Below are positions 48,080-59,748 of a DNA stretch of 64,000 bases, piece by piece (position 1 is the stretch's first letter; every line of letters begins with the position of its first letter). Source of the stretch: Cronobacter turicensis z3032 (lineage in GTDB: Bacteria > Pseudomonadota > Gammaproteobacteria > Enterobacterales > Enterobacteriaceae). Position numbers and translations under genes: made by a program. The notes beneath the pieces were generated by a model that saw only the letters and a program-made list of their open reading frames with translations, did no database searches and was not told the origin of the DNA. The stretch spans positions 810,074 through 874,073 of the forward strand of contig FN543093.2 in NCBI GenBank assembly GCA_000027065.2, given 5' to 3'.

Positions 48080-48469
48080 TTATTTGTTGCGGGTGAGCTT
48101 TTCGAGGTCGGACTCGATCTCGGAGATCTTGTTCGCCACGACGCTTTCCAGATGGCGCAGATCGTCGAGGATTTTGCGTTTCAGATCCACTTCGGTGCGG
48201 TCGCGCTGGCAGAGTTGATCCAGCTCGTCTATCACGTAGCGCAGGTTAGGGCTGATTTCCTGCACTTCTTTGTAACCCTGACCGACGCCGTCGGCGACCA
48301 CGGTTTTGCGCTGGCGTGGGTATTTAAACTTCACGCTTTTGGCGAAGAACTCGCCCTTATCCTTATGGAAGTAGATCTTCAGGATATCGTTGTTCGCTTC
48401 CTGGCGCAGACTGTAACGGTCGATTTCATCAGGATTGGTTATGCCAAGACTCTTAAGGTTGTCGTACAT
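48080..48469 (-). CDS. yaeH: Conserved protein YaeH (DUF3461)
   Basis: 129 residues (E. coli 128), starting [25 protein letters not shown] charged helical C-terminal half ([29 protein letters not shown]) suggests a coiled coil. The function is unknown. It is cytoplasmic and has no signal. It follows dapD on the same strand. In E. coli cdaR lies between degP and yaeH; here only 79 bases separate them. Confidence 0.93.
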   Translation of the reverse strand: MYDNLKSLGITNPDEIDRYSLRQEANNDILKIYFHKDKGEFFAKSVKFKYPRQRKTVVADGVGQGYKEVQEISPNLRYVIDELDQLCQRDRTEVDLKRKILDDLRHLESVVANKISEIESDLEKLTRNK

Positions 48470-48542
48470 AGCGATCCCCCTGGGGAAATATTAACCTTTA
48501 GATAATTAATGAAAAGATCTCATCGCGCCACCCTCAGATGTG

Positions 48543-48570
48543 AAAAAGGCGGGCCAGGCCCGCCTTTTTT
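48543..48570 (-). terminator. Terminator after dapD
   Basis: GGCGGG (48548-48553) and CCCGCC (48559-48564). On the minus strand the stem is followed by five T; on the plus strand by six. It lies nine bases past the dapD stop. Confidence 0.8.
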
Positions 48571-48578
48571 CGTTCTGC

Positions 48579-49403
48579 TTAGTCGATGGTGCGAAGCAGT
48601 TCATTGATACCGACTTTACCGCGGGTTTTCGCGTCGACTTTCTTCACGATCACCGCGCAGTAGAGGCTGTATGTCCCATCTTTCGACGGCAGGTTGCCGG
48701 AAACCACCACGGAGCCTGCCGGCACGCGGCCGTAGAAGACTTCGCCGGTTTCGCGGTCATAAATTTTGGTGCTCTGGCCGATGTAAACGCCCATCGAGAT
48801 AACAGAGCCTTCTTCAACGATAACGCCTTCCACCACTTCAGAGCGCGCGCCGATAAAGCAGTTATCTTCAATGATAGTTGGGTTGGCCTGCAGCGGCTCC
48901 AGTACGCCGCCGATGCCGACGCCGCCGGAGAGGTGAACGTTTTTACCGATCTGCGCGCAGGAGCCGACGGTAGCCCAGGTATCCACCATGGTGCCTTCAT
49001 CGACATATGCGCCGATGTTGACATAAGACGGCATCAGTACGGTGTTGCGGGCGATAAACGCGCCCTGGCGCACGGCGGCGGGAGGCACCACGCGGAAGCC
49101 TTCTTTCTGGAAGCGCGCTTCGTCGTAGTTAGCGAATTTCATCGGCACTTTGTCGAAGTAGCGGCTTTCGGCGCCTTCAATCACCTGGTTGTCGTTAATG
49201 CGGAAGGAGAGCAGCACCGCTTTTTTCAGCCACTGGTGGGTGACCCACTCGCCGTTGATCTTCTCTGCGACGCGCAGTTCGCCGCTGTCCAGCAGGGCGA
49301 TAACCTGGTTGACCGCCTCGCGGGTGACGGCATCGACGTTCGCCGGCGTAATGTCGGCGCGGCGCTCGAAAGCGGATTCAATAACGTTCTGTAGCTGCTG
49401 CAT
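48579..49403 (-). CDS. dapD: Tetrahydrodipicolinate N-succinyltransferase
   Basis: Lysine and diaminopimelate pathway enzyme using succinyl-CoA. It has 274 residues, as in E. coli. It is a left-handed beta-helix protein with hexapeptide repeats ([41 protein letters not shown]). It follows glnD by 42 bases on the same strand. Confidence 0.97.
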   Translation of the reverse strand: MQQLQNVIESAFERRADITPANVDAVTREAVNQVIALLDSGELRVAEKINGEWVTHQWLKKAVLLSFRINDNQVIEGAESRYFDKVPMKFANYDEARFQKEGFRVVPPAAVRQGAFIARNTVLMPSYVNIGAYVDEGTMVDTWATVGSCAQIGKNVHLSGGVGIGGVLEPLQANPTIIEDNCFIGARSEVVEGVIVEEGSVISMGVYIGQSTKIYDRETGEVFYGRVPAGSVVVSGNLPSKDGTYSLYCAVIVKKVDAKTRGKVGINELLRTID

Positions 49404-49445
49404 AATTAGCTTCTTTCCTGATAACTTTTGGGTATTAAAAATTCA

Positions 49446-52121
49446 CTACACTTTATCGTTTGGATTGAGGGCCTCTGTCAACCGTTGTCTCACCTCTTGC
49501 TGGAGCAGATTATTAAGCCCACGCCGGTCCGCTGTCGCGATTATAAATAAATCTTCTACTCGCTCCCCGATTGTACTGATTCGGGCTCCGTGCAGCGAAA
49601 TGCCGAGGTCGGCGAAGACCTGTCCGACGCGCGCCAGAAGGCCGGGCTGATCGAGCGCGATAAGCTCCAGAAACGATTTTCTGTCGGTATGGGTCGGCAG
49701 AAAACTCACCTCGGTTTCCACCGTAAAGTGCCGCAGTTTGGCCGGCTGACGACGCGGCTGCGGCGGCTGCCAGGTGCGCTGGGTGATCGCCTGCTCAAGA
49801 CCGTGGCGAATCGCCTCGTGGCGGTCCGGGGAAAGCGGGCTGCCGTCCGGCTCCAGAACAATAAAGGTATCCATCGCCATATCGTCGCGGGTTGTGAAGA
49901 TCTGCGCGTCGTGCACGCTCAGATTGCGCCGGTCGAGCTCGGCGCAGACCGCGGCGAAGAGGTAAGGGCGGTCCGGGCTCCAGATGAATATCTCGGTGCC
50001 GCCGCGCGTCGCCTGCGGGCTTAGCAGGATCAGCGGCTGGCTGAGATCGTGGTGGAGCAGATGCCGCGCGTGCCAGGCGAGCTGGTTCGGGCTGTGGCGC
50101 ACAAAGTAGTTGGCGCGACAGCGTCCCCAGATGTGGTGCAGCGCCTCTTCATCGATATTCTCCATACGCAGCAGCGCCAGCGCCTGGAGCTGGTGATGAC
50201 GCACCCGCTCGCGCATGTCGGGCGTGCTTTGCATGCCGCGGCGCAGCTGTTTTTCAGTCGCGAAGTAGAGCTCGCGCAACAGGCTCTGCTTCCAGCTGTT
50301 CCAGAGCGTCTCGTTGGTGGCGCAGATATCCGCCACCGTCAGGCAAACCAGGAATCGCAGACGGTTTTCGGTCTGCACTTCTTCGGCGAACTGTTTAATG
50401 ACTTCCGGATCCTGAATGTCACGGCGCTGGGCTGTGACCGACATCAGCAGGTGGTGGCGCACCAGCCAGGCGACCAGCTGCGTTTCACGCGAGTTCAGGC
50501 CGTGCAGCTCGGCGAATTTCAGGATGTCCTGCGCGCCCAGCACCGAGTGGTCGCCGCCGCGTCCTTTGGCGATGTCATGGAACAGCGCGGCGATGAGGAT
50601 CAGCTCCGGGTGCGACAGGCGCGGCCAGAGATCCACGCAGAGCGGGTGTTTCGAGCGCGTCTCTTCTTTGGCGAAGCTTTCCAGCTTCAGCAGCACGCGG
50701 ATGGTGTGCTCATCCACCGTATAGGCGTGGAACAGATCGAACTGCATCTGGCCAACGATATGCGACCACTGCGGCATATAGGCCCACAATACGCTGTGGC
50801 GGTGCATCGGCAGCAGGCCGCGGCTGACGGCGCCCGGATGGCGCAGCATCGCCAGAAACAGCGAGCGCGCCTCCGGGATGTAGCACAGCGGCTGTTTAAG
50901 ATGACGACGCGCGTGGCGCAGATGACGCAGGGTGGTGGAGTAGATGCCGGTGATGTCGCGATTACGCACCATCATATAAAACATGCGCAGGATGGCCTGC
51001 GGCTCGCGGATAAACAGCGTTTCATCGCGCAGATCGATAAGCGTGCCGCGCAGCTGGAAATCGTCATCCAGCACGCGCGGTTTTTCATCGGTCGTCAGCG
51101 CAAGGATAGCTTCGTCGAACAGTTGCAGCAGCATCTGGTTAAGCTCGCCGACGCGGCGCGTGACGCGGTAGAAATCCTTCATCATATGCTCAACCGGCTC
51201 GTTGCCTTCGCCTTCATAACGCAGGCGCTGGGCTACGCTCAACTGGCGGTCGAACAACAGACGGTTGTCGTAGCGGTTGAGTTCCAGATGCAGGGCAAAG
51301 CGAATGCGCCACAGCAGATGCTGGCACTCGTCAAGCTCGTTGCGCTCAGCTTCCGTCAGAAAGCCGAAGCCGACCATTTCACGCAGCGACGTGGCGCCAA
51401 AGTGGCGGCGCGCCACCCATTGCAGCGTGTGAATATCGCGCAGACCGCCAGGGCTGCTTTTAATGTCCGGCTCCAGGTTATAACTGGTGCCGTGATAGCG
51501 CTGGTGGCGCTCGTTCTGCTCTTCCACTTTGGCGGCGAAGAATTTCTCCGAAGGCCAGAAACCGTCGCTGAAAATGTGCTTTTGTAACTCAAGGAACAGC
51601 GCCACGTCGCCAATCAGCAGGCGCGATTCGATAAGGTTAGTGGCCACGGTGAGATCCGAAAGCCCTTCCAGCAGACACTCTTCAAGCGTGCGTACGCTGT
51701 GGCCCACTTCCAGCTTCACGTCCCACAGGAGCGTCAATAGCTCGCCTACTTTTTGCGCCTGCGCTTCGCTTAAGCGTTTGCGGCTCAGGATCAGGAGATC
51801 GATATCCGATAACGGGTGCAGTTCGCCGCGCCCGTAACCGCCCACCGCTACCAGCGCGGCGTCGGTGGTTTCGCCAAAGCCCGCGGCGAGCCACAGCCGT
51901 TGCAGGAGCTGGTCGATAAATTCAGTACGCGCTTCAATCAGCCGTTCGGCGCTATAGCCATCGTCAAACGCGGCGCCCAGCCACTGCTGAAAGGCGTCGA
52001 GATGGTGTTTGATTTGCGCGCAGTTCAGCGCGTCGGCAGGCCAGGTGGCGGGGTTTTCAGGCTGTCCGGGAAGAGGAGCAAGCGTGGTATTCACCGACTG
52101 CTCGGGTAATGTGTTACTCAT
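49446..52121 (-). CDS. glnD: Bifunctional uridylyltransferase/uridylyl-removing enzyme GlnD
   Basis: Senses glutamine and controls nitrogen assimilation by adding or removing UMP on PII proteins. It has 891 residues (E. coli 890). The nucleotidyltransferase motif is [19 protein letters not shown], the HD domain is [16 protein letters not shown], and two ACT domains end the protein ([38 protein letters not shown]). Two adjacent ATG codons exist. 52121 is chosen because GGTGG is then six bases away, but 52124 is possible. Confidence 0.96.
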   Translation of the reverse strand: MSNTLPEQSVNTTLAPLPGQPENPATWPADALNCAQIKHHLDAFQQWLGAAFDDGYSAERLIEARTEFIDQLLQRLWLAAGFGETTDAALVAVGGYGRGELHPLSDIDLLILSRKRLSEAQAQKVGELLTLLWDVKLEVGHSVRTLEECLLEGLSDLTVATNLIESRLLIGDVALFLELQKHIFSDGFWPSEKFFAAKVEEQNERHQRYHGTSYNLEPDIKSSPGGLRDIHTLQWVARRHFGATSLREMVGFGFLTEAERNELDECQHLLWRIRFALHLELNRYDNRLLFDRQLSVAQRLRYEGEGNEPVEHMMKDFYRVTRRVGELNQMLLQLFDEAILALTTDEKPRVLDDDFQLRGTLIDLRDETLFIREPQAILRMFYMMVRNRDITGIYSTTLRHLRHARRHLKQPLCYIPEARSLFLAMLRHPGAVSRGLLPMHRHSVLWAYMPQWSHIVGQMQFDLFHAYTVDEHTIRVLLKLESFAKEETRSKHPLCVDLWPRLSHPELILIAALFHDIAKGRGGDHSVLGAQDILKFAELHGLNSRETQLVAWLVRHHLLMSVTAQRRDIQDPEVIKQFAEEVQTENRLRFLVCLTVADICATNETLWNSWKQSLLRELYFATEKQLRRGMQSTPDMRERVRHHQLQALALLRMENIDEEALHHIWGRCRANYFVRHSPNQLAWHARHLLHHDLSQPLILLSPQATRGGTEIFIWSPDRPYLFAAVCAELDRRNLSVHDAQIFTTRDDMAMDTFIVLEPDGSPLSPDRHEAIRHGLEQAITQRTWQPPQPRRQPAKLRHFTVETEVSFLPTHTDRKSFLELIALDQPGLLARVGQVFADLGISLHGARISTIGERVEDLFIIATADRRGLNNLLQQEVRQRLTEALNPNDKV

Positions 52122-52131
52122 CATGCGCCAC

Positions 52132-52158
52132 CCATAAAAAAAGCCGGCGTTTGCCGGC
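52132..52158 (-). terminator. Terminator after map
   Basis: GCCGGC (52143-52148), a 4-base loop, GCCGGC (52153-52158), followed on the minus strand by a long T run. It separates map from glnD. Confidence 0.88.
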
Positions 52159-52164
52159 TTCTTA

Positions 52165-52959
52165 TTAGTCGTTATGCGAAATGATGTTGGGTATGGTGTC
52201 GTCTTTACGCAACGTCAGAATTTCGCAGCCGTTATCCGTCACCACAATAGTATGCTCGTACTGTGCAGACAAGCTGCGATCCTTGGTTTTCACCGTCCAG
52301 CCGTCCTTCATGGTGCGGATGCGGTAGTCGCCGGCGTTAACCATCGGCTCGACCGTAAAGGTCATGCCCGGTTGCAGCACCACGCCGCCGTCATCGGCAT
52401 CGTAATGCAGCACCTGCGGCTCTTCATGGAAGCCGCGGCCGATGCCGTGTCCGCAATATTCGCGCACCACGGAGAACCCTTGCGCTTCGACGAATTTCTG
52501 AATGGCGGCGCCGAGGGTGCGCAGACGAATGCCCGGCTTCACCATGCGCAGCGCGACATACAGGCTTTCCTGCGTAATGCGGCACAGGCGCTCGCCCAGA
52601 ATGGTCGGCTTGCCGACGATAAACATTTTAGACGTGTCGCCGTGGTACTCATCTTTAATGACGGTCACGTCGATGTTGACGATATCGCCATCTTTCAGCA
52701 GCTTGCCGTCATCGGGAATGCCGTGGCAGACCACTTCGTTAATAGAAATACACACGGATTTCGGGAAGCCGTGGTAGTTCAGGCTTGCGGAGATCGCATG
52801 CTGGTGGTTGGTAATGTAATCGTGACAGATGCGATCCAGCTCGCCCGTACTGACGCCTGGTTTCACATGTTCTTCGATCATTTCAAGCACTTCAGCGGCA
52901 AGCCTGCCCGCGACGCGCATTTTTTCGATTTCTTCAGGGGTTTTAATTGAAATAGCCAT
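52165..52959 (-). CDS. map: Methionine aminopeptidase, type I
   Basis: Removes the initiator methionine from nascent proteins. It has 264 residues, as in E. coli. The metal ligands lie in [17 protein letters not shown] (two Asp), [12 protein letters not shown] (His), FTVEPMV (Glu) and YEHTIVV. The start at 52959 ([15 protein letters not shown]) is chosen; an upstream in-frame start adds 11 residues with no support. It is divergent from rpsB. Confidence 0.97.
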   Translation of the reverse strand: MAISIKTPEEIEKMRVAGRLAAEVLEMIEEHVKPGVSTGELDRICHDYITNHQHAISASLNYHGFPKSVCISINEVVCHGIPDDGKLLKDGDIVNIDVTVIKDEYHGDTSKMFIVGKPTILGERLCRITQESLYVALRMVKPGIRLRTLGAAIQKFVEAQGFSVVREYCGHGIGRGFHEEPQVLHYDADDGGVVLQPGMTFTVEPMVNAGDYRIRTMKDGWTVKTKDRSLSAQYEHTIVVTDNGCEILTLRKDDTIPNIISHND

Positions 52960-53077
52960 AATCTGGTCCGCTGGTGCCGGAAAATTCGGCAATACTGATA
53001 AATGTAAAACAATGGTATCAGGGCATCAGGAAGGTGCCAAATTGAGAATCATTAAGGGCGCCTCCTGTGAACAACTA

Positions 53078-53107
53078 TTGGAGTCCGGGGCGAATTTGTG
53101 ATATAAA
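53078..53107 (+). promoter_or_regulatory. rpsB-tsf promoter
   Basis: TTGGAG (53078-53083), an 18-bp spacer and TATAAA (53102-53107), followed by the GC-rich GCGCGCCGG, the type of discriminator that makes stable-RNA and ribosomal promoters sensitive to ppGpp and DksA. Confidence 0.75.
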
Positions 53108-53113
53108 GCGCGC

Positions 53114-53994
<881 letters not shown>

Positions 53995-54047
53995 TAAGGC
54001 ATGCTCGTTTAGAGCCCTTATTAACCAGGTAGTAACAAGTTTGGTTA

Positions 54048-54074
54048 GGGGGCCTGTCTCAGGCTCCCTTTTTT
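54048..54074 (+). terminator. Attenuator-type terminator between rpsB and tsf
   Basis: A 9-bp stem with one G-T pair (54048-54056 with 54060-54068), a 3-base loop and six T. It lies within the rpsB-tsf gap and should end part of the transcripts, giving more S2 message than EF-Ts message. Confidence 0.8.
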
Positions 54075-54150
54075 GTTTGAGTCGGGTGTGCCGGACGCTT
54101 CCGGCAGGCCTGGACTTATCTCCCCGCACGAGATAACCGAGGATTATAGA

Positions 54151-55002
54151 ATGGCTGAAATTACCGCTTCCCTGGTAAAAGAGCTGCGCGAACGTACTGG
54201 CGCAGGCATGATGGAATGTAAAAAAGCTCTGGTTGAAGCTAATGGCGACATCGAGCTGGCTATCGAAAACATGCGTAAATCTGGCGCGATCAAAGCAGCG
54301 AAAAAAGCAGGCAACGTAGCTGCTGACGGCGTGATCAAAACCAAGATCGAAGGCAACTACGGCGTGATCCTGGAAGTTAACTGCCAGACCGACTTCGTTG
54401 CTAAAGACGGCGGTTTCCAGGCGTTCGCTGACAAAGTACTGGACGCTGCTTTTGCGGGCAAAATCACCGACGTTGAAGCACTTAAAGCGCAGTTCGAAGA
54501 AGAACGCGTTGCTCTGGTTGCTAAAATCGGCGAGAACATCAACATCCGTCGTATCGCATCCCTGGAAGGCGACGTTCTGGCAAGCTACCTGCACGGCGCG
54601 CGTATCGGCGTTCTGGTTGCGGCTAAAAACGCTGACGAAGAGCTGGTTAAACAGCTGGCGATGCACGTTGCTGCAAGCAAGCCGGAATTCGTTAAGCCGG
54701 AAGACGTGTCTGCTGACGTGGTAGAAAAAGAGTACCAGGTACAGCTGGACATCGCCATGCAGTCTGGCAAGCCGAAAGAAATCGCAGAGAAAATGGTTGA
54801 AGGCCGCATGAAGAAATTCACCGGCGAAGTTTCTCTGACCGGTCAGCCTTTCGTTATGGACCCGAGCAAAACCGTTGCTCAGCTGCTCAAAGAGCACAAC
54901 GCTGATGTGACTAACTTCATCCGCTTTGAAGTGGGCGAAGGCATCCAGAAAGTTGAGACTGACTTCGCAGCAGAAGTTGCTGCCATGTCCCGCCAGTCTT
55001 AA
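54151..55002 (+). CDS. tsf: Elongation factor Ts
   Basis: The nucleotide exchange factor for EF-Tu. It has 283 residues. Signatures are the N-terminal [25 protein letters not shown] and [13 protein letters not shown] lies about ten bases upstream of the ATG at 54151. Codon bias is strong. Confidence 0.99.
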   Translation: MAEITASLVKELRERTGAGMMECKKALVEANGDIELAIENMRKSGAIKAAKKAGNVAADGVIKTKIEGNYGVILEVNCQTDFVAKDGGFQAFADKVLDAAFAGKITDVEALKAQFEEERVALVAKIGENINIRRIASLEGDVLASYLHGARIGVLVAAKNADEELVKQLAMHVAASKPEFVKPEDVSADVVEKEYQVQLDIAMQSGKPKEIAEKMVEGRMKKFTGEVSLTGQPFVMDPSKTVAQLLKEHNADVTNFIRFEVGEGIQKVETDFAAEVAAMSRQS

Positions 55003-55009
55003 TGGTGTA

Positions 55010-55038
55010 AAAGAGCCGCCTGAGGGCGGCTCCTTTTT
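55010..55038 (+). terminator. Terminator after tsf
   Basis: GAGCCGCC (55013-55020), a 4-base loop, GGCGGCTC (55025-55032), then CTTTTT. It ends the rpsB-tsf operon. Confidence 0.88.
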
Positions 55039-55148
55039 ATCCGTCATTCATAAATTTCGGCCTGCTCTTATATAGCCGGAGCCGGAATGCGACGCATCAT
55101 GTCGCCTGAATTAACCATCCCATTCGTTGACAGTTCCAGGAAAGAAAC

Positions 55149-55874
55149 ATGGCTACCAATGCAAAACCCGTCTATAAACGCATTCTGCTCAAGCTGAGTG
55201 GCGAAGCGCTGCAAGGAGCAGAAGGCTTCGGTATTGATGCGAGCATTCTGGATCGCATGGCGCAGGAAATTAAAGAGCTGGTGGAGCTGGGCATCCAGGT
55301 CGGGGTGGTGATCGGCGGCGGCAACTTATTCCGCGGCGCTGGCCTTGCCAAAGCCGGTATGAACCGTGTCGTGGGCGACCACATGGGTATGCTGGCGACC
55401 GTAATGAACGGCCTTGCGATGCGCGACGCGCTGCACCGCGCCTATGTTAACGCGCGCCTGATGTCTGCCTTCCCGTTAAACGGCGTGTGCGACAACTATA
55501 GCTGGGCTGAAGCTATCAGCCTGCTGCGTAACAACCGCGTGGTCATTCTGTCCGCCGGTACCGGCAACCCGTTCTTCACCACTGATTCCGCTGCCTGCCT
55601 GCGCGGTATCGAAATTGAAGCCGAAGTGGTGCTGAAGGCGACGAAAGTCGACGGCGTGTATTCCGCAGACCCGATGAAAGATCCGACCGCGACGCTCTAC
55701 GATCAGCTGTCCTACCAGGAAGTGCTGGAAAAAGAGCTGAAAGTGATGGATCTGGCGGCCTTTACGCTCGCACGCGACCACAAATTGCCGATTCGTGTCT
55801 TCAACATGAATAAGCCGGGCGCGCTGCGCCGCGTGGTAATGGGCGAAAAAGAAGGCACTTTGATTACGGAATAA
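55149..55874 (+). CDS. pyrH: Uridylate kinase
   Basis: Phosphorylates UMP to UDP; hexameric, of the amino-acid-kinase fold. It has 241 residues. Conserved parts are [42 protein letters not shown] and the UMP site [21 protein letters not shown] precedes the ATG. It has its own transcript region after the tsf terminator. Confidence 0.98.
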   Translation: MATNAKPVYKRILLKLSGEALQGAEGFGIDASILDRMAQEIKELVELGIQVGVVIGGGNLFRGAGLAKAGMNRVVGDHMGMLATVMNGLAMRDALHRAYVNARLMSAFPLNGVCDNYSWAEAISLLRNNRVVILSAGTGNPFFTTDSAACLRGIEIEAEVVLKATKVDGVYSADPMKDPTATLYDQLSYQEVLEKELKVMDLAAFTLARDHKLPIRVFNMNKPGALRRVVMGEKEGTLITE

Positions 55875-55964
55875 TTTTCGTTTCAAAGGAATCAGGGTAA
55901 GATTCCGCTTTAAAATCAGTTTCCGTGACCAGGCGACCCGTCGGGTGCCGCAAGATAAAGAGGC

Positions 55965-55970
55965 TATACT
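55965..55970 (+). promoter_or_regulatory. Candidate -10 of frr
   Basis: TATACT at 55965-55970, 71 bases before the frr start. A matching -35 is poor, so this is only a candidate. Confidence 0.4.
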
Positions 55971-56041
55971 TAGCACGCAGCCGCAAGGCATCGTGGCGCA
56001 GGTGTGGTCTGCCTGATAACCAGTTTTCAAGGATTCGTAAC

Positions 56042-56599
56042 GTGATTAGCGATATCAGAAAAGATGCTGAAGTACGCATGGACAAATGCGTTGAAGCATT
56101 CAAAACCCAAATCAGCAAAGTGCGTACCGGCCGCGCTTCCCCAAGCCTGCTGGACGGGATCGTGGTGGAATACTACGGCACGCCGACGCCGCTGCGTCAG
56201 CTGGCTAACGTTACCGTAGAAGATTCCCGTACGCTGAAAATCAACGTATTCGATCGCTCTATGAGCCCGGCCGTTGAGAAAGCGATTATGGCATCTGACC
56301 TCGGCCTGAACCCAAGCTCGGCAGGCAGCGATATCCGCGTTCCGCTGCCGCCGCTGACCGAAGAGCGTCGTAAAGACCTCATCAAAGTGGTGCGTGGCGA
56401 AGCCGAGCAGGCGCGCGTCGCTATCCGTAACGTCCGTCGCGACGCGAATGATAAAGTGAAAGCGCTGCTGAAAGATAAAGAGATTGGCGAAGATGAAGAT
56501 CGCCGCTCTCAGGACGACGTTCAGAAAATGACTGACGCCGCCATCAAGAAAGTGGACGCGGCGCTGGCTGATAAAGAAGCCGAGCTGATGCAGTTCTAA
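56042..56599 (+). CDS. frr: Ribosome recycling factor
   Basis: Splits post-termination ribosomes with EF-G. It has 185 residues, the family length. It is a tRNA-shaped protein with a long three-helix bundle ([31 protein letters not shown]). The start is GTG at 56042, giving the known [13 protein letters not shown] terminus; the open frame upstream is not supported. Confidence 0.98.
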   Translation: MISDIRKDAEVRMDKCVEAFKTQISKVRTGRASPSLLDGIVVEYYGTPTPLRQLANVTVEDSRTLKINVFDRSMSPAVEKAIMASDLGLNPSSAGSDIRVPLPPLTEERRKDLIKVVRGEAEQARVAIRNVRRDANDKVKALLKDKEIGEDEDRRSQDDVQKMTDAAIKKVDAALADKEAELMQF

Positions 56600-56723
56600 T
56601 CCCTTTCTGATGATACCGTAAACGCCGTACAGGAGAACCGCATCGCGGTTTTCGCTGGCGGCGTTTTGCATTGGATCGCGCGTCTGCGCGGTGCGTTTAT
56701 TCTTATTTCACGTTGAGCGCCTC

Positions 56724-57920
56724 ATGAAGCATTTAACCATTCTCGGCTCTACCGGCTCTATCGGTTGCAGCACCCTTGATGTTATCCGTCATAATCCGGA
56801 CAAGTTTGCGGTTACCGCGCTGGTGGCGGGCAAGAATGTCGCCCGAATGGTTGAACAATGTCTGGAGTTCCGCCCGCGTTTCGCGGTGATGGATGATGAG
56901 GCGAGCGCCCGTGAACTGCGTGACACGCTGCGCGAGCAGGGCAGCCGCACTGAAGTATTAGCCGGGCGCGACGCGGCCTGCGAGATGGCGTCGCTTGATG
57001 AGGTGACGCAGGTGATGGCGGCCATCGTCGGCGCCGCTGGGCTGCTGCCGACCCTTGCCGCTATCGCGGCCGGTAAGCAAGTGTTACTGGCGAATAAAGA
57101 ATCGCTGGTGACCTGCGGACGCCTTTTTATGGAGGCGGTCGCGCGCAGCGGGGCGCAACTGCTGCCGGTGGATAGCGAGCATAACGCGATTTTTCAGAGT
57201 TTACCGGCAACAATTCAACACAACCTGGGGTACGCTAAACTTGAGGAAAGCGGAGTTTCTTCGATTATCCTCACCGGATCTGGTGGACCGTTTCGACAGA
57301 CGCCTTTGCCTGAACTGGCGGCAATGACGCCGGACCAGGCGTGTCGTCATCCTAACTGGTCGATGGGGCGTAAAATATCCGTCGATTCGGCTACCATGAT
57401 GAATAAAGGTCTCGAATACATTGAAGCTCGCTGGCTATTTAACGCCCGGGCAGACCAGATGGAAGTGTTGATTCATCCACAGTCGGTGATTCATTCCATG
57501 GTGCGCTATGCCGACGGCAGCGTGCTGGCACAACTGGGCGAACCCGATATGCGCACCCCCATCGCGCATACGATGGCCTGGCCAGCGCGTGTCCCTTCCG
57601 GCGTGACGCATCTGGATTTTTGCAAGATAGCGACGCTGAGCTTCGGCGAACCGGATTATCAGCGCTATCCGTGTCTGAAGCTCGCCATTGACGCCTTTGA
57701 AAAAGGGCAGGCGGCGACGACAGCGCTTAACGCGGCGAATGAGATTACGGTCGCCGCTTTTCTTGCCGGAGAGATTCGTTTTACGGATATCGCAGCGCTT
57801 AATCAGGCGGTGCTGGATGAAATGGATCTTCGTGAACCGCAAAGTGTGGATGAAGTGCTCACCGTAGATGCCGAAGCGCGCACTGTTGCGCATAATCGGG
57901 TGATGCGTCTCGCAAGCTGA
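56724..57920 (+). CDS. dxr: 1-deoxy-D-xylulose 5-phosphate reductoisomerase
   Basis: The MEP-pathway enzyme making 2-C-methylerythritol 4-phosphate with NADPH; it is the target of fosmidomycin. It has 398 residues. NADPH site [12 protein letters not shown], then [13 protein letters not shown] and the flexible-loop/catalytic region [22 protein letters not shown]. The ATG at 56724 gives [14 protein letters not shown]. It supplies isoprenoid precursor to uppS downstream. Confidence 0.98.
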   Translation: MKHLTILGSTGSIGCSTLDVIRHNPDKFAVTALVAGKNVARMVEQCLEFRPRFAVMDDEASARELRDTLREQGSRTEVLAGRDAACEMASLDEVTQVMAAIVGAAGLLPTLAAIAAGKQVLLANKESLVTCGRLFMEAVARSGAQLLPVDSEHNAIFQSLPATIQHNLGYAKLEESGVSSIILTGSGGPFRQTPLPELAAMTPDQACRHPNWSMGRKISVDSATMMNKGLEYIEARWLFNARADQMEVLIHPQSVIHSMVRYADGSVLAQLGEPDMRTPIAHTMAWPARVPSGVTHLDFCKIATLSFGEPDYQRYPCLKLAIDAFEKGQAATTALNAANEITVAAFLAGEIRFTDIAALNQAVLDEMDLREPQSVDEVLTVDAEARTVAHNRVMRLAS

Positions 57921-58023
57921 TGATTAATCACGCGGCGAAGGCGACGTTATTTGTGAGCGCTCTGCTTCGGTGATATAGTCTGCGCCACCTGAATACGGGT
58001 GGGTGAGCCTGGCCGGTCGGGCG

Positions 58024-58047
58024 AGCCGTGGTTGTCACGGCTTTTTT
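58024..58047 (+). terminator. Terminator between dxr and uppS
   Basis: AGCCGTG (58024-58030), GTTGT loop, CACGGCT (58036-58042), six T. It separates dxr from the uppS-cdsA-rseP-bamA group, at least in part. Confidence 0.82.
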
Positions 58048-58108
58048 ATGCAAAGGCTTCAGTATTCCTGAGTACCGCTTAATCCTTATCAGGGAATAAA
58101 TACGCGTT

Positions 58109-58867
58109 ATGTTGTCTGTAAACCTTCCATTAAGCGAAAACTTGCCCGCACATGGCGCGCGCCATGTTGCCATTATTATGGATGGCAATGGTCGCTGGGC
58201 GAAAAGACAAGGGAAAATCAGAGCCTTTGGCCACAAAGCGGGGGCGAAGTCAGTTCGCCGCGCGGTTTCTTTCGCTGCAAACAATGGTATTGAGGCACTG
58301 ACGCTTTACGCATTCAGCAGCGAGAACTGGAACCGCCCCGCTCAGGAAGTCAGCGCGCTGATGGAGTTATTTGTCTGGGCGCTCGACAGCGAAGTCAAAA
58401 GCCTGCATCGCCACAATGTGCGTCTGCGGGTCATCGGCGATATTAGCCGTTTTAACACCCGCTTACAGGACCGTATCCATAAAGCCGAAGCGTTAACCAG
58501 CCAGAATAGCGGGCTGACGTTGAATATCGCCGCGAATTATGGCGGACGTTGGGATATTATTCAGGGAGTGCAGCATTTAGCGGCACAGGTCCAGGAAGGT
58601 TTACTGCGTCCTGACCAGATTGATGAAGAGATGCTCAGTAAGCAGATCTGCATGAATGAGCTGGCTCCCGTAGATTTAGTGATTAGGACAGGGGGAGAGC
58701 ATCGCATCAGTAATTTCCTGCTGTGGCAAATTGCCTATGCAGAACTCTATTTTACCGATGTTCTCTGGCCTGATTTTGATGAACAAGACTTTGAAGGTGC
58801 GCTAAATGCCTTTGCCAACCGGGAACGTCGGTTCGGCGGCACAGCACCTGGTGGCATCGATGCCTGA
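58109..58867 (+). CDS. uppS: Undecaprenyl diphosphate synthase
   Basis: A cis-prenyltransferase (also called ispU) making the C55 lipid carrier for peptidoglycan and O-antigen. It has 252 residues (E. coli 253). The active Asp25 is in IIMDGNGRWAKRQG, and the second conserved region is DLVIRTGGEHRISNFLLWQ and YAELYF. cdsA follows after 12 bases. Confidence 0.97.
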   Translation: MLSVNLPLSENLPAHGARHVAIIMDGNGRWAKRQGKIRAFGHKAGAKSVRRAVSFAANNGIEALTLYAFSSENWNRPAQEVSALMELFVWALDSEVKSLHRHNVRLRVIGDISRFNTRLQDRIHKAEALTSQNSGLTLNIAANYGGRWDIIQGVQHLAAQVQEGLLRPDQIDEEMLSKQICMNELAPVDLVIRTGGEHRISNFLLWQIAYAELYFTDVLWPDFDEQDFEGALNAFANRERRFGGTAPGGIDA

Positions 58868-58879
58868 TGGGGGTAGCTT

Positions 58880-59737
58880 TTGCTGAAGTATCGCCTGATT
58901 TCTGCGTTTGTTTTAATACCGGTTGTTATCGCCGCGCTGTTTTTATTGCCGCCGATGGGGTTCGCGATTGCGACGCTGGTCGTTTGCGTGCTGGCCGCCT
59001 GGGAATGGGGGCAACTGAGCGGTTTCGTTTCCCGATCTCAGCGGGTATGGCTGGCGCTGCTTTGCGGGCTGCTTCTGGCGCTGATGCTCTTTTTTCTGCC
59101 CATCTACCAGGCGCCGATTAACGTTCCGCTGGTCGAAGGCGCGCTCTGGGCGTCGCTGGGCTGGTGGGTGGTTGCCCTGTTACTGGTGCTGTTCTACCCC
59201 AATTCCGCGGCATTCTGGCGCCATTCTAAAGCGCTGCGTCTGGTGTTCGGCCTGCTGACGATTGTTCCGTTTTTCTGGGGCATGGTGGCGCTGCGCGCCT
59301 GGCATTACGACGCCAATCATTACAGCGGCGCGCTCTGGCTGTTGTATGTGATGATTCTGGTCTGGGGTGCGGATTCCGGCGCGTATATGTTCGGTAAAAT
59401 GTTCGGCAAGCATAAGCTTGCGCCGAAAGTCTCTCCGGGTAAAACCTGGCAGGGCTTTATCGGCGGCCTTTTTACCGCGGCGATTATCTCCTGGATTTAC
59501 GGTGCGTGGGCCGATCTTAACGTCGCGCCTGTGACGTTGTTGACCTGTTCTATCGTTGCCGCGCTGGCCTCTGTGCTGGGCGATCTGACCGAAAGCATGT
59601 TCAAGCGCGAAGCAGGCATTAAAGACAGCGGGCATCTCATTCCCGGTCACGGCGGCATTCTCGATCGCATCGACAGCCTGACGGCGGCGGTGCCAGTTTT
59701 CGCCTGCCTGTTGCTGCTGGTCTTCAGGACGATTTAA
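58880..59737 (+). CDS. cdsA: Phosphatidate cytidylyltransferase
   Basis: An inner-membrane enzyme making CDP-diacylglycerol for phospholipids. It has 285 residues, as in E. coli, and about eight membrane segments. The family signature near the end is SMFKREAGIKDSGHLIPGHGGILDRIDS. The start is TTG at 58880 behind GGGGG, giving MLKYRLISAFVLIP; the same TTG start is used in E. coli. Confidence 0.97.
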   Translation: MLKYRLISAFVLIPVVIAALFLLPPMGFAIATLVVCVLAAWEWGQLSGFVSRSQRVWLALLCGLLLALMLFFLPIYQAPINVPLVEGALWASLGWWVVALLLVLFYPNSAAFWRHSKALRLVFGLLTIVPFFWGMVALRAWHYDANHYSGALWLLYVMILVWGADSGAYMFGKMFGKHKLAPKVSPGKTWQGFIGGLFTAAIISWIYGAWADLNVAPVTLLTCSIVAALASVLGDLTESMFKREAGIKDSGHLIPGHGGILDRIDSLTAAVPVFACLLLLVFRTI

Positions 59738-59748
59738 CGGAATAAATT

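Noticed and set aside
50049..51587. A 512-residue open frame on the plus strand inside glnD
   Set aside because: It is antisense to the well-conserved GlnD with no independent support.
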